Below are positions 26,001-34,902 of a stretch of 64,000 nucleotides of DNA, in pieces. The notes under the pieces were generated by a model. That model was given only the letters and a program-made list of their open reading frames with translations, was not told the origin of the DNA and made no database searches. Every line of letters begins with the position of its first letter. Positions within the stretch are counted from its first letter, which is position 1. The position numbers and the translations under genes are program-made. Source of the DNA: Heminiphilus faecis (lineage in GTDB: Bacteria; Bacteroidota; Bacteroidia; Bacteroidales; Muribaculaceae); the NCBI RefSeq assembly GCF_008728965.1, contig NZ_VSMC01000010.1, positions 1 through 64,000 on the forward strand. Direction: 5' to 3'.

Positions 26001-27812
26001 CTGTATCCATAAATGAAAACTGCGTTCCATAAGTTCGGCCTGCAGTTCATAGTCTGACGCAAGAAGACCGTTAAGCGAATTCACATCAACACCATCGCTG
26101 CTCGTAACAATCATGGCAAGCGCTAGTTGTGTAAGTCTACGACCGTGCATCTGCGGTGAGGCGAGCCTGTCAAGTATCATCGAGCACATAGACACATAGT
26201 CGCCCGGAAGTCCGGTAAGATCCATAGTCGAGTCATAATGCTGCAGGACCGACGACAAAAGCGACAGATACAGGGCTGACTGCTCTTTGTCGCCCAACAG
26301 CACCTTTAGCTGTGCCAACTGAAAAGACTGCAATCGCCTGCCCGCAGCTTGCAAACGCGATACAACCACCCGCAACGCATCACTCTTAATCGCTTCGAGA
26401 TGCATAACATGTAACCGGGGATGCTCCTTTGGGAAACGTCCCTCCGTGGTTGACGTTATGATGATTTTTACATTGGAGGGCAGTAACTTTTCTTTGTCAG
26501 CAGCCCATATGAGACTGTCAAAATCATCATATCCTGTATTGTCAAGCTGATTAAACGCATCTATTATAATCAGATACCGTTTATCATGAGAAAAACGATG
26601 CGCTTCATCCACAAGATTGACAAACTTTTCATATGGCTTACGTTTATCCTTTCGATACCGGTCGGCATACTCCCGGTCAAAGCAGTTACAGACCAACTCC
26701 AACATTGATTGAGCACCGGAAGAGCGCGGTGTAAGGCTACTGAAAAACGGCATGACACAATAGCTCTTATCGGCGGTATACAGCGACACGACCTTAGCCA
26801 TCAACGCACTTTTACCAAGTCCGGAATCTCCCTTAATCCATAACGGCATATCCGGTTCAGTCGAGTCTACGTATTCTCTTATCTTTTTAATGTCATCGGC
26901 TCGTCCATAAAAACCCACGGCCTCCGATGCGGCATATTCTCGATGCTCAAACAACTCGTAGTCTATATCATCGACAGACTCGCGAGATACCTCTTTCTCA
27001 ACTATTTTCCGTAAATGCTCTTCAATGGTTTGCGAAAAACGCGATGCAAAACCGTCAGAAAGATATTCCTCCCACGCAATATTTTCTTCGTAGACATTTT
27101 CAGGCTTGGCCAGTTCCGAAACTTTCCTCCTCAATCGGGCTATGTACTCCAATCCTGACGCATCACTGTCATAATATGCGACACGTTTATCGTCAGGCAC
27201 ATCCTTAAGCGAACGCATGTAAGCAAACACATGGTCGGATGCATGAGCGGCATCAAGAGCCCCTTTGCGTATCTCCATCTCCGTGGCCGAACAGTCGGTA
27301 AAGGGCAACTCACGGTAAAACAGTATAAGCAACGGCAACTCGACTTCACGATGAAAACGTTCGCCGTCATACCCGGAACCAAGACGACTTTTCAGCACAT
27401 AGGCACCCTGCATAGTCAGGTCATTGTCATCGCGCACATACCAGCGGTCAAGCAGTTCTACCTCTTCCGGCATAGCCGCTTCGTATACACGCCTCATGTC
27501 AGCGATTGAAATCGTCTCAGGGAGCGGACGCCAACCGTAGCGCTCGCCGATAAGCATTATAAAATTGGGGCGTGGTGACAGTTTCTGACATTGTGCAAGT
27601 TCATTAAGGCATATTGTCATTGTACGGTTGTCTTCGCCGGCATCAGGACTTATGCCCCACCGCAGATCTATGTATTCTATCTGCCAGCCGAGACTCTCGT
27701 ACTCCTTGTCAAGGCGCTCTATGACCTTGCGCAACAAATTGCGCTCCACCTCCATGTCAGAGAAGGTGGAGCTTATAAAAAACCTTATATACTTATGTCT
27801 TAAAACAGACAC
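23082..27812 (-). CDS. Giant STAND NTPase: DUF4062-like, NACHT, beta-propeller, zinc ribbon
   Basis: This is a 1576-residue STAND-type protein. Residues 1-100 match the DUF4062/NPHP3-TEP1-like N-terminus (FFISSTFSDMEVERN at 11-25, IDLRWGIS at 48-55, GERYGWRPLP at 89-98). Residues 300-660 are a NACHT-like P-loop ATPase: Walker A GDSGLGKS (328-335), Walker B LIIIDAFNQLD (414-424), and a winged-helix-type RHDAIHEFIKY (641-651). Residues about 860-1500 hold propeller-like repeats such as AISADEKILAMHY, VSPDGKYLAY and ISASGRYMF. A C-terminal zinc ribbon has Cys1521, Cys1524, Cys1539 and Cys1542 (CPMC, CPGC). Such architecture resembles NLR-like antiphage or conflict proteins: N-terminal effector or adaptor, ATPase switch, sensor. 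The N-terminus could alternatively be a signalling adaptor rather than an effector. Parts of the propeller region are markedly AT-rich. Confidence 0.9.
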   Translation of the reverse strand: MSVLRHKYIRFFISSTFSDMEVERNLLRKVIERLDKEYESLGWQIEYIDLRWGISPDAGEDNRTMTICLNELAQCQKLSPRPNFIMLIGERYGWRPLPETISIADMRRVYEAAMPEEVELLDRWYVRDDNDLTMQGAYVLKSRLGSGYDGERFHREVELPLLILFYRELPFTDCSATEMEIRKGALDAAHASDHVFAYMRSLKDVPDDKRVAYYDSDASGLEYIARLRRKVSELAKPENVYEENIAWEEYLSDGFASRFSQTIEEHLRKIVEKEVSRESVDDIDYELFEHREYAASEAVGFYGRADDIKKIREYVDSTEPDMPLWIKGDSGLGKSALMAKVVSLYTADKSYCVMPFFSSLTPRSSGAQSMLELVCNCFDREYADRYRKDKRKPYEKFVNLVDEAHRFSHDKRYLIIIDAFNQLDNTGYDDFDSLIWAADKEKLLPSNVKIIITSTTEGRFPKEHPRLHVMHLEAIKSDALRVVVSRLQAAGRRLQSFQLAQLKVLLGDKEQSALYLSLLSSVLQHYDSTMDLTGLPGDYVSMCSMILDRLASPQMHGRRLTQLALAMIVTSSDGVDVNSLNGLLASDYELQAELMERSFHLWIQEDVKSVPPIIWSRLFYDLDRVILVSRSTSIGVAVKVRHDAIHEFIKYRWLTEDERKHASELQVRWYEENLFKENKLAIRDFVHAVHAPVDDIHSLDDAFDSALDGTLYGEEEMSIRKAVGRKLWGILSDERYILLKEKYFPDTIVSEYDRLLSIYTELGDIRRRELVSQMKNFVSYTSLDDKAFRESWSVGQNMPPLSPLELQARMINLWDGHPLREIPPERLYSKLMRDKLNNIDSERYTLFSIDNCGRYPWLNPSGEKLYRIVTGADGHPILERLDLVSGTIETIFIFIEPFTYAISADEKILAMHYSERIQVFKLVGMIPILSIFNKGIIWMSLSENGQYIAYGGPTIKTYRVEIATSRSYTWISADEGMLSPSGNRLWIYYIKEVPEREKEKWDSIVGCCDFVSLKSDTVAFKYDKKPRLTSWSFSRNKIIGCSEHIAVIDGDQGKIFNFQDNRLRYWKHYRQAPINSVKFIHGTSDFYLFYLCSGAYQIARVANTMLSVIEQGNMHVVDQVTPDFTRALSISNKKVFDFRQLRKSFAVNNHGNYSGINSFSASYSGDVMVVSIGRNVAWETGEIRVPVLTVKNSAGEYDEMFLDVDRSEYCHYVSASAVSPDGKYLAYCTYTNQESIIFVYDVKFNKLLSKYKICAQASSILFTSDSFWFVVITSDWLFRSDMSLYLFDCTGNFVKELLIEKDCYLDEYKVAALSPDNRFVSVGISGPMIDLSSCKVVSHGKKMDGKFSLKAIRKYEDRRYDNYDVRGLFHPVNSTVVDRYLENGELCISISASGRYMFTIDTGATMSVVDSRTGQVLFRLNNVESVLPVADDRHLYVSCYDNTISLYDVDGTRLQFTSLHNAKAKRYWQSTAQGLAVAKHDCHCALFATDPAHKVNELPVTVLRRRWDLTTGKLRDPEAVCPMCGHVIDKGFSVDEMHCPGCGHRLRLIVNTDKNYPVKILNGILKIPALARKIIK

Positions 27813-27815
27813 TGT

Positions 27816-28100
27816 CTATTTGCGGAAAAGATTTCTGAAAAAGCCGATGACTATCCAGACCCAGCTGATACAGGCACATACCGCAGCTATCCACCAGTCT
27901 ACAGTATACATAGTCGTATGTAGCGGCGCCGAAAGCAACCATGAACTGTCAAACCTGCTTATAATCCAGTTTGGGACAAGGAGGCCTCCATGTATAAGTC
28001 CAATAAACCATCCATATTCCTTAACGGGATTTATAGAAAGGAGCCACGCGGACAAAAGACCAATGACCAGAGGCCATAATAACTGCAAAAATGCTTTCAT
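27816..28100 (-). CDS. Small membrane protein upstream of the STAND gene
   Basis: The 94-residue product has about three hydrophobic segments (7-23, 29-47, 69-88) and a basic C-terminus (FFRNLFRK). Its stop is 3 bp before the start of the 1576-residue STAND gene, so co-transcription and probably translational coupling are expected. I cannot place it in a named family. In this position it may be a membrane partner, a pore-forming effector or an anchor for the STAND protein; that is inference from position. Confidence 0.7.
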   Translation of the reverse strand: MKAFLQLLWPLVIGLLSAWLLSINPVKEYGWFIGLIHGGLLVPNWIISRFDSSWLLSAPLHTTMYTVDWWIAAVCACISWVWIVIGFFRNLFRK

Positions 28101-28142
28101 GCTTTTATAAATTTAAAGGTCGTGCATTGAATTAACATAATG

Positions 28143-28150
28143 CAAATATA
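28143..28150 (-). promoter_or_regulatory. -7 element for the STAND operon
   Basis: On the minus strand this reads TATATTTG, a full TAnnTTTG match, 42 bp upstream of the small membrane protein start. Transcription would start near 28136. No clear -33 was found. The stretch between 28101 and 28418, without a coding gene, holds this element, the thi promoter and the TPP riboswitch. Confidence 0.5.
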
Positions 28151-28218
28151 TGATAAATCTTTACATATTCCTCACATTTCTGATTAAAAACATTCTATCG
28201 GATATTTTACGAATAAAA

Positions 28219-28250
28219 TTTTGTATTATTATATAAACTGACTAATTTTG
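28219..28250 (+). promoter_or_regulatory. Promoter of the thiamine operon
   Basis: TTTTG (28219-28223) and TAATTTTG (28243-28250) are spaced by 19 bp, a full Bacteroidota -33/-7 match. Transcription would begin near 28257, right at the first stem of the TPP riboswitch. Confidence 0.75.
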
Positions 28251-28258
28251 CAGGTGAA

Positions 28259-28340
28259 GACAAAGGGGTGCCGCACACCTATGCGAGCTGAGATCATACC
28301 CTACGAACCTGAAACGGTTAAGACCGGCGAAGGGATTGTC
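28259..28340 (+). ncRNA. TPP riboswitch (THI element)
   Basis: The element controls the thi operon by binding thiamine diphosphate. The outer stem pairs GACAA (28259-28263) with TTGTC (28336-28340). The conserved core blocks GGGGTGCC (28265-28272), CTGAGA (28288-28293), ATACCC followed by GAACCTGA, and GCGAAGGGA (28327-28335) are all present. It lies between the promoter and thiD, with a leader of about 160 nt to the thiD start. Confidence 0.95.
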
Positions 28341-28365
28341 GGATTGTAGTCCAACAAATTTTATC

Positions 28366-28385
28366 AGGTGTGCAACAGCCTTTTT
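28366..28385 (+). promoter_or_regulatory. Possible riboswitch expression platform (attenuator hairpin)
   Basis: AGGTGT (28366-28371) can pair with ACA plus CCT (28375-28377, 28379-28381) with one bulged G and loop GCA, followed by TTTTT at 28381-28385. That would be a weak intrinsic terminator between the riboswitch and thiD. The stem is short, so translational control at the thiD start is an alternative. Confidence 0.3.
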
Positions 28386-28418
28386 GTCGCTAACATTGTT
28401 ATTAGCATAAAAGGATAC

Positions 28419-29237
28419 ATGTTCACTTACCGCACAGCACTATCCATAGCGGGCTCCGATTGTTCAGGCGGCGCCGGTATTCAAGCCGATATAAAAACCA
28501 TGTCGGCTCTCGGTGTATATGCCATGACCGCAATTACGGCTATTACAGTACAAAACACATGCGGAGTGACCGAAGTTCAAGGTATAGCCCCGTCGATTGT
28601 ATACGGACAAATAAACGCCATATTCAATGACATACGCCCGATGGCGGTAAAAACCGGCATGCTGTTTTCAGCCGATATTGTGAATGCTGTTGCCGACGCG
28701 CTGATTGAAAACAGAGCCGAAAACATTGTTCTCGATCCTGTCATGGTAGCTACATCGGGTGACAGACTGCTAAGTGACGATGCCATAGCGACGATTATAA
28801 AACGGCTTATACCGCTGTCGACAGTCATTACTCCCAATATTAACGAAGCCGTGGTGCTGACGGGGACTGACGATCAGGTTCTGCAAAGCCGACGACTGCA
28901 CGAAATGGGAGCGCAAACCGTATTGCTCAAAGGCGGTGACCGCATAGACAAAACGGGAATATCGGCCGACCTACTGTCACTTGCTCCGGGTCAAAAACTT
29001 ATACCGATAGAAAGCAGACGAATAGACACGGTCAATACACATGGCACCGGTTGTACACTATCATCGGCAATAGCGTCATTTTTGGCCAAAGGTCATGAAA
29101 TACATGATAGTGTCATAAAGGCCAAAAACTATATATATGAAGCTCTAAAAGCAGGAGCGCAGATCAAGACAGGAGCCGGACACGGGCCTGTAAACCACCT
29201 ATACTCACCTGTCAAACTTGAAACAATCAATAACTAA
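28419..29237 (+). CDS. thiD: Hydroxymethylpyrimidine/phosphomethylpyrimidine kinase
   Basis: ThiD phosphorylates HMP and HMP-phosphate to HMP diphosphate, the pyrimidine half of thiamine. The 272-residue protein has the ribokinase-like SIAGSDCSGGAGIQADIK near the N-terminus, the LDPVMVATSGD motif, and the C-terminal NTHGTGCTLSSAIAS with the catalytic Asp/Gly region. The start is MFTYRTAL. It has an AAGGA sequence just upstream (28411-28415), and the open frame further upstream runs into the riboswitch leader. First gene of the thi operon. Confidence 0.94.
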   Translation: MFTYRTALSIAGSDCSGGAGIQADIKTMSALGVYAMTAITAITVQNTCGVTEVQGIAPSIVYGQINAIFNDIRPMAVKTGMLFSADIVNAVADALIENRAENIVLDPVMVATSGDRLLSDDAIATIIKRLIPLSTVITPNINEAVVLTGTDDQVLQSRRLHEMGAQTVLLKGGDRIDKTGISADLLSLAPGQKLIPIESRRIDTVNTHGTGCTLSSAIASFLAKGHEIHDSVIKAKNYIYEALKAGAQIKTGAGHGPVNHLYSPVKLETINN

Positions 29238-29247
29238 ACTCCAAGTC

Positions 29248-29448
29248 ATGAACATTACTGTAAACAACAAGCCGTTAAGTGTGCCAGAACACACTTCCCT
29301 TCAGGGAGCATTGAATCTGGCAGGCATTGACCCCACAGACATAGCGACCGCTCTTAACGGAGAAGTTGTGTCATTGACCGACCGCGACTCCACAATACTA
29401 AAAGAGGGCGACACCGTTCTCGTCATAGAACCGTTCTATGGCGGATAA
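29248..29448 (+). CDS. thiS: Sulfur carrier protein ThiS
   Basis: ThiS carries sulfur as a C-terminal thiocarboxylate to thiazole synthase. The 66-residue ubiquitin-like protein has the expected length and the essential terminal Gly-Gly (FYGG). The start MNITVNNK follows the thiD stop by 10 bp. It overlaps the next gene by 11 bp. The ThiF-type adenylyltransferase that charges it is not in this window. Confidence 0.93.
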   Translation: MNITVNNKPLSVPEHTSLQGALNLAGIDPTDIATALNGEVVSLTDRDSTILKEGDTVLVIEPFYGG

Positions 29449-30025
29449 AAAGGCGGTGCTTATAGCCATAACACCTCAAGACGTGCGTCACGACGAGGCA
29501 AGACAGATAGCCACCATACTTGACGGAGGCGCAACCTTTGTGCACCTACGTCATCCCGGAGCCACATATAGCGACATGAAACGTATTATCGAAGATATAC
29601 CACAACGTTATCATTCGAGGCTTAGGTTGCACGGGCATTTCGAGTTATTGAACGAATTCAATCTCGGAGGCATACACCTCAACTCAAGATGTCCCCAAGC
29701 CCCGCTACTTTACCACGGGTCGGTAAGCCGTACATGCCATTCGGTCGAAAAAGTCAATGAAGCGGCACAATATGTCGATTTCGTGACTCTAAGCCCTATA
29801 TGCAACAGCATCTCAAAACCGGGATATGAAGGAGCATTCACCCACGAGCAGCTATCATCACTTCCTCTCGGAAAAGTCGTGGCACTCGGCGGCATAACAC
29901 CCGGGCATATATCCGAGCTGAAACAATATCCGTTTATCGGATATGCCGTACTCGGATATCTCTGGGAAGCTCAAACAACCGATGAACTGACACAGCGGCT
30001 TGATAAACTGACAAGTGCGCTATAA
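29438..30025 (+). CDS. ThiE/TenI-like thiamine phosphate synthase homologue
   Basis: The 195-residue TIM-barrel protein belongs to the ThiE/TenI family. The diagnostic beta-strand region is VHLRHPGATYSDM rather than the LRxK of catalytic ThiE. Other family motifs are present: GIHLNSRCP, FVTLSPIC and VALGGITPGHI. TenI-type members act as thiazole tautomerase in some bacteria. Because a better ThiE follows immediately (30047), this copy is more likely a TenI-like helper than the main synthase. It overlaps thiS by 11 bp. Confidence 0.82.
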   Translation: MADKKAVLIAITPQDVRHDEARQIATILDGGATFVHLRHPGATYSDMKRIIEDIPQRYHSRLRLHGHFELLNEFNLGGIHLNSRCPQAPLLYHGSVSRTCHSVEKVNEAAQYVDFVTLSPICNSISKPGYEGAFTHEQLSSLPLGKVVALGGITPGHISELKQYPFIGYAVLGYLWEAQTTDELTQRLDKLTSAL

Positions 30026-30046
30026 TATAATGATACATATAATACA

Positions 30047-30667
30047 ATGTTACAATTCATAACTCATCCTTCTGACAAATACTCCATAGCGGAAGAAGTA
30101 AAAATGGTGATTGAAGGCGGCTGCAAGTGGATACAGCTACGCATGAAAGAAGCCTCGTATGACGAACTGCGAGACACTGCCCTCGAAATAATACCGATAT
30201 GTAGAGAAAACGATGTAATACTTGTAATCGACGACAACGTCGAACTTGTAAAGGAGTTACGCGTACACGGCGTGCATATCGGAAAAGAAGATATGTCGCC
30301 TGCCAAGGCCCGCGAGTACCTCGGGCCGCATGCCATAATAGGAGTCACGGCCAATACTGCGACCGATATAATAAATATGCGCGGCATTGACGTAGACTAT
30401 GTGGGTCTGGGACCCTTTCGCCACACTACGACCAAAACAAAACTATCACCTACTCTCGGCATTGAAGGTTATCGCGATATTATGTCAGAAGTCACAAAAG
30501 CCGGGTCAGAACTTCCGGTTGTGGCTATAGGAGGTATAACTCTCGATGACATAGACGACATAATGTCGACCGGTGTACAAGGAATAGCCGTGTCAGGAAC
30601 CATAATCAACGCTCCTGATCCGGTAGAATATACACGTGAAATCCTTTCCAAACTAAAACAGGACTGA
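30047..30667 (+). CDS. thiE: Thiamine phosphate synthase
   Basis: ThiE joins HMP diphosphate and the thiazole phosphate carboxylate to thiamine phosphate. The 206-residue TIM barrel has WIQLRMKEASY with the diphosphate-binding residues, LVIDDNVELV, VHIGKEDM, GLGPFRHTTTKTK and VAIGGI, all family motifs. It is 21 bp after the TenI-like gene and 68 bp before thiG. Confidence 0.95.
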   Translation: MLQFITHPSDKYSIAEEVKMVIEGGCKWIQLRMKEASYDELRDTALEIIPICRENDVILVIDDNVELVKELRVHGVHIGKEDMSPAKAREYLGPHAIIGVTANTATDIINMRGIDVDYVGLGPFRHTTTKTKLSPTLGIEGYRDIMSEVTKAGSELPVVAIGGITLDDIDDIMSTGVQGIAVSGTIINAPDPVEYTREILSKLKQD

Positions 30668-30735
30668 CACCAAACAACCAATTCAAGTTAAATAACACTC
30701 GTTAAATCAGATTTTAACAACATTATCACATCAAC

Positions 30736-31509
30736 ATGCATGACTCTTTGAACATAGGCGGACGCGAATTCAATTCAAGGCTGTTTGTGGGCACAGGTAA
30801 ATTCTCGTCCAACAAACTGATGCTTGAGGCAATACTGGCTTCCGGTTCTGAAATGATAACAGTGGCGATGAAACGCATAGACATGGATAACGAACGTGGC
30901 GATGATATGCTACGCCATATAAATCGCGACAAAGTACAGTTTCTGCCAAATACATCGGGAGTGCGCAATGCCAAAGAGGCCGTGCTCGCGGCCAAACTGT
31001 CGCGAGACATATTTCATACTGACTTCATAAAACTTGAAATACATCCCGACCCCAAATATCTACTGCCCGACCCTATCGAAACCCTTGCAGCCACCGAGCT
31101 TCTTGCCAAAGAAGGTTTCAAAGTACTACCTTATATTCAAGCCGATCCGGTACTTTGCAAACGACTTGAGGAGGCGGGCACATCGGCTGTGATGCCGCTT
31201 GGAGCACCTATAGGCACCAATAAAGGTCTTAAGACACGCGACCTGCTTGAAATAATCATAGCTGAAAGCCGCGTGCCGGTAGTGATAGACGCCGGTCTCG
31301 GGGCTCCGTCACATGCGGCTGATGCCATGGAGATGGGAGCCGATGCCGTTCTTGTCAATACTGCCATAGCTGTTGCCGACGACCCGGTGGAAATGGCCTC
31401 GGCATTCAGGCTCGCGGTAGAGGCCGGACGCAAGGCTCGTCTTGCAGGACTTGGCCGACAGTATTCATCGGCACAGGCTACGTCGCCTCTCACTTCATTT
31501 TTAGAATAA
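30736..31509 (+). CDS. thiG: Thiazole synthase
   Basis: ThiG forms the thiazole phosphate from deoxyxylulose phosphate, ThiS-thiocarboxylate and dehydroglycine. The 257-residue TIM barrel has [13 protein letters not shown] near the N-terminus, a Schiff-base Lys in the [12 protein letters not shown] region, and [29 protein letters not shown]. Its dehydroglycine source is ThiH, encoded in the same operon, rather than the glycine oxidase used by Bacillus. Confidence 0.95.
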   Translation: MHDSLNIGGREFNSRLFVGTGKFSSNKLMLEAILASGSEMITVAMKRIDMDNERGDDMLRHINRDKVQFLPNTSGVRNAKEAVLAAKLSRDIFHTDFIKLEIHPDPKYLLPDPIETLAATELLAKEGFKVLPYIQADPVLCKRLEEAGTSAVMPLGAPIGTNKGLKTRDLLEIIIAESRVPVVIDAGLGAPSHAADAMEMGADAVLVNTAIAVADDPVEMASAFRLAVEAGRKARLAGLGRQYSSAQATSPLTSFLE

Positions 31510-31518
31510 CGCATTTAA

Positions 31519-33228
<1,710 letters not shown>

Positions 33229-33239
33229 TATACTTTGCG

Positions 33240-34355
33240 ATGTTTTACGACGAGATAAAAAAATATGACTGGGACGACACCACACGCCGCATAGCGTCAA
33301 TGACAGCACGCGATGTCGAGGCGGCTCTTGACAAGGAGCAACCCGACGTCAACGACTTCATGGCGCTCATATCGCCTGCCGGCGCGGATTATATCGAGCC
33401 AATGGCCCGGTTAAGCCGCCGTTACACGCAAGAGCGTTTCGGCAAGACTATAAGCATGTACATACCTATGTACATAACGAACTCATGTGCCAACGCGTGT
33501 GTATACTGCGGCTTCAACCGCAACAATCCATTCAGGCGTACTATACTGACAATGGAGCAGATTGAAGAGGAATGCAAGGCCATACGCCGGCTCGGTCCGT
33601 TTGAAAATCTACTCATAGTGACCGGAGAAAATCCGGCAAAGGCAGGCATCGACTATCTTGAACAGGCACTCCATACATGCCGGCCCTACTTCAGCAACCT
33701 GAGCATCGAGGTGCAGCCGCTGAAATCAGAGGACTACTACAGACTTACTCAGTCGGGACTCAACGGAGTGGTGTGCTTTCAGGAAACTTACAATGAAGCC
33801 AACTATAAGAAATATCACCCTGTAGGCATGAAGTCGATATATGACTGGCGTCTAAACGGCTACGACCGTATGGGACAGGCCGGAGTACACAAGATAGGCA
33901 TGGGGGTATTGATCGGTCTTGAAGACTGGCGCACCGACGTTACCATGATGGCTCGTCATCTGCGTTATCTGCGTAAAAATTACTGGAAAACAAAATTTTC
34001 GGTCAACTTTCCGCGTATGAGGCCTTCCAAAGGTGGCTTTCAGCCCAATGTCGTCATGAGCGACAAGGAACTGGCGCAACTGACATTTGCTTTCAGGATT
34101 TTTGATCATGATGTTGATATAAGCTATTCGACACGTGAAAATCCTGCTTTCCGAGAAAATATGATGCAACTCGGAGTCACATCCATGAGCGCCGGAAGCA
34201 AGACCGATCCGGGCGGTTATGCCGTAACACCCGACTCGCTGGAACAATTTGAAGTAAGCGACGACCGTAGCCCCAATGTCGTAGCAGAGAGTATACGCAG
34301 GCTCGGATATGAAACCGTATGGAAAGACTGGGATAAAATATTTGACATAGTATGA
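33240..34355 (+). CDS. thiH: 2-iminoacetate (dehydroglycine) synthase
   Basis: ThiH is a radical SAM enzyme that cleaves tyrosine to dehydroglycine and p-cresol for thiazole synthesis. The start MFYDEIKKYDW gives 371 residues. I prefer it because the longer open frame runs back through the thiC stop. The radical SAM cluster motif C-x3-C-x2-C is in NSCANACVYCGF, followed by the TGENPAKAG and STRENPAFRENM motifs. The stop overlaps the start of the next gene as ATGA. Confidence 0.94.
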   Translation: MFYDEIKKYDWDDTTRRIASMTARDVEAALDKEQPDVNDFMALISPAGADYIEPMARLSRRYTQERFGKTISMYIPMYITNSCANACVYCGFNRNNPFRRTILTMEQIEEECKAIRRLGPFENLLIVTGENPAKAGIDYLEQALHTCRPYFSNLSIEVQPLKSEDYYRLTQSGLNGVVCFQETYNEANYKKYHPVGMKSIYDWRLNGYDRMGQAGVHKIGMGVLIGLEDWRTDVTMMARHLRYLRKNYWKTKFSVNFPRMRPSKGGFQPNVVMSDKELAQLTFAFRIFDHDVDISYSTRENPAFRENMMQLGVTSMSAGSKTDPGGYAVTPDSLEQFEVSDDRSPNVVAESIRRLGYETVWKDWDKIFDIV

Positions 34356-34900
34356 CACAATTCAATAAAATGCAGGAAGTAAAACACCGCTTGTACGCGA
34401 TGCGCAACGGAGCGGTGGCCGATTACATGCGCCGTATGGGTGCTCCGTATAAAATAATATTCGGTGTGAATCTACCCCATCTGTCGGAAATAGCATCGGA
34501 AACAGTTCCGTCACAGGAACTGGCCCGACAACTTTGGGCAAATTCATCGACAAGAGAAAGCATGCTGCTCGCACCTATGATATTTCCCAGAGAGGAGATG
34601 GACATAAATACAGCGAGAGAATGGGCTAATGCAGTTCCCACGGCCGAAGTTGCCGACGTGCTTTGCATAAAACTGCTCAAGCACTTGCCGTTTGCAAGGA
34701 TGTTGGCCGACGAATTAATAGTAAGCGACACCGACATGAACCGCTACACGGCATTGCGGCTCATGTTCAATCTGCTGCCCGAGGGCAAGGCTGAAATAAA
34801 AGCATACGCCACAGCCGAGCTCAACCGCGATGCAGAACTTACGCGTTACATATCACATGCTTTGATTGAAGAAATTGATTTTCTGAGCAACGAATTATAA
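34352..34900 (+). CDS. AlkD-like DNA alkylation repair protein
   Basis: The 182-residue protein resembles the AlkD HEAT-like repeat family: a series of amphipathic helices with motifs such as GVNLPHLSEIA, then helices including WANSSTRESMLLAPMIF. AlkD-type glycosylases remove alkylated bases without base flipping. This copy is short for the family and the catalytic residues are not clear, so function is uncertain; a thi-linked role is not suggested by the sequence. It overlaps thiH as ATGA, so it is translated as the last gene of the thi operon in the position where thiF often lies. Confidence 0.65.
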   Translation: MTQFNKMQEVKHRLYAMRNGAVADYMRRMGAPYKIIFGVNLPHLSEIASETVPSQELARQLWANSSTRESMLLAPMIFPREEMDINTAREWANAVPTAEVADVLCIKLLKHLPFARMLADELIVSDTDMNRYTALRLMFNLLPEGKAEIKAYATAELNRDAELTRYISHALIEEIDFLSNEL

Positions 34901-34902
34901 AT

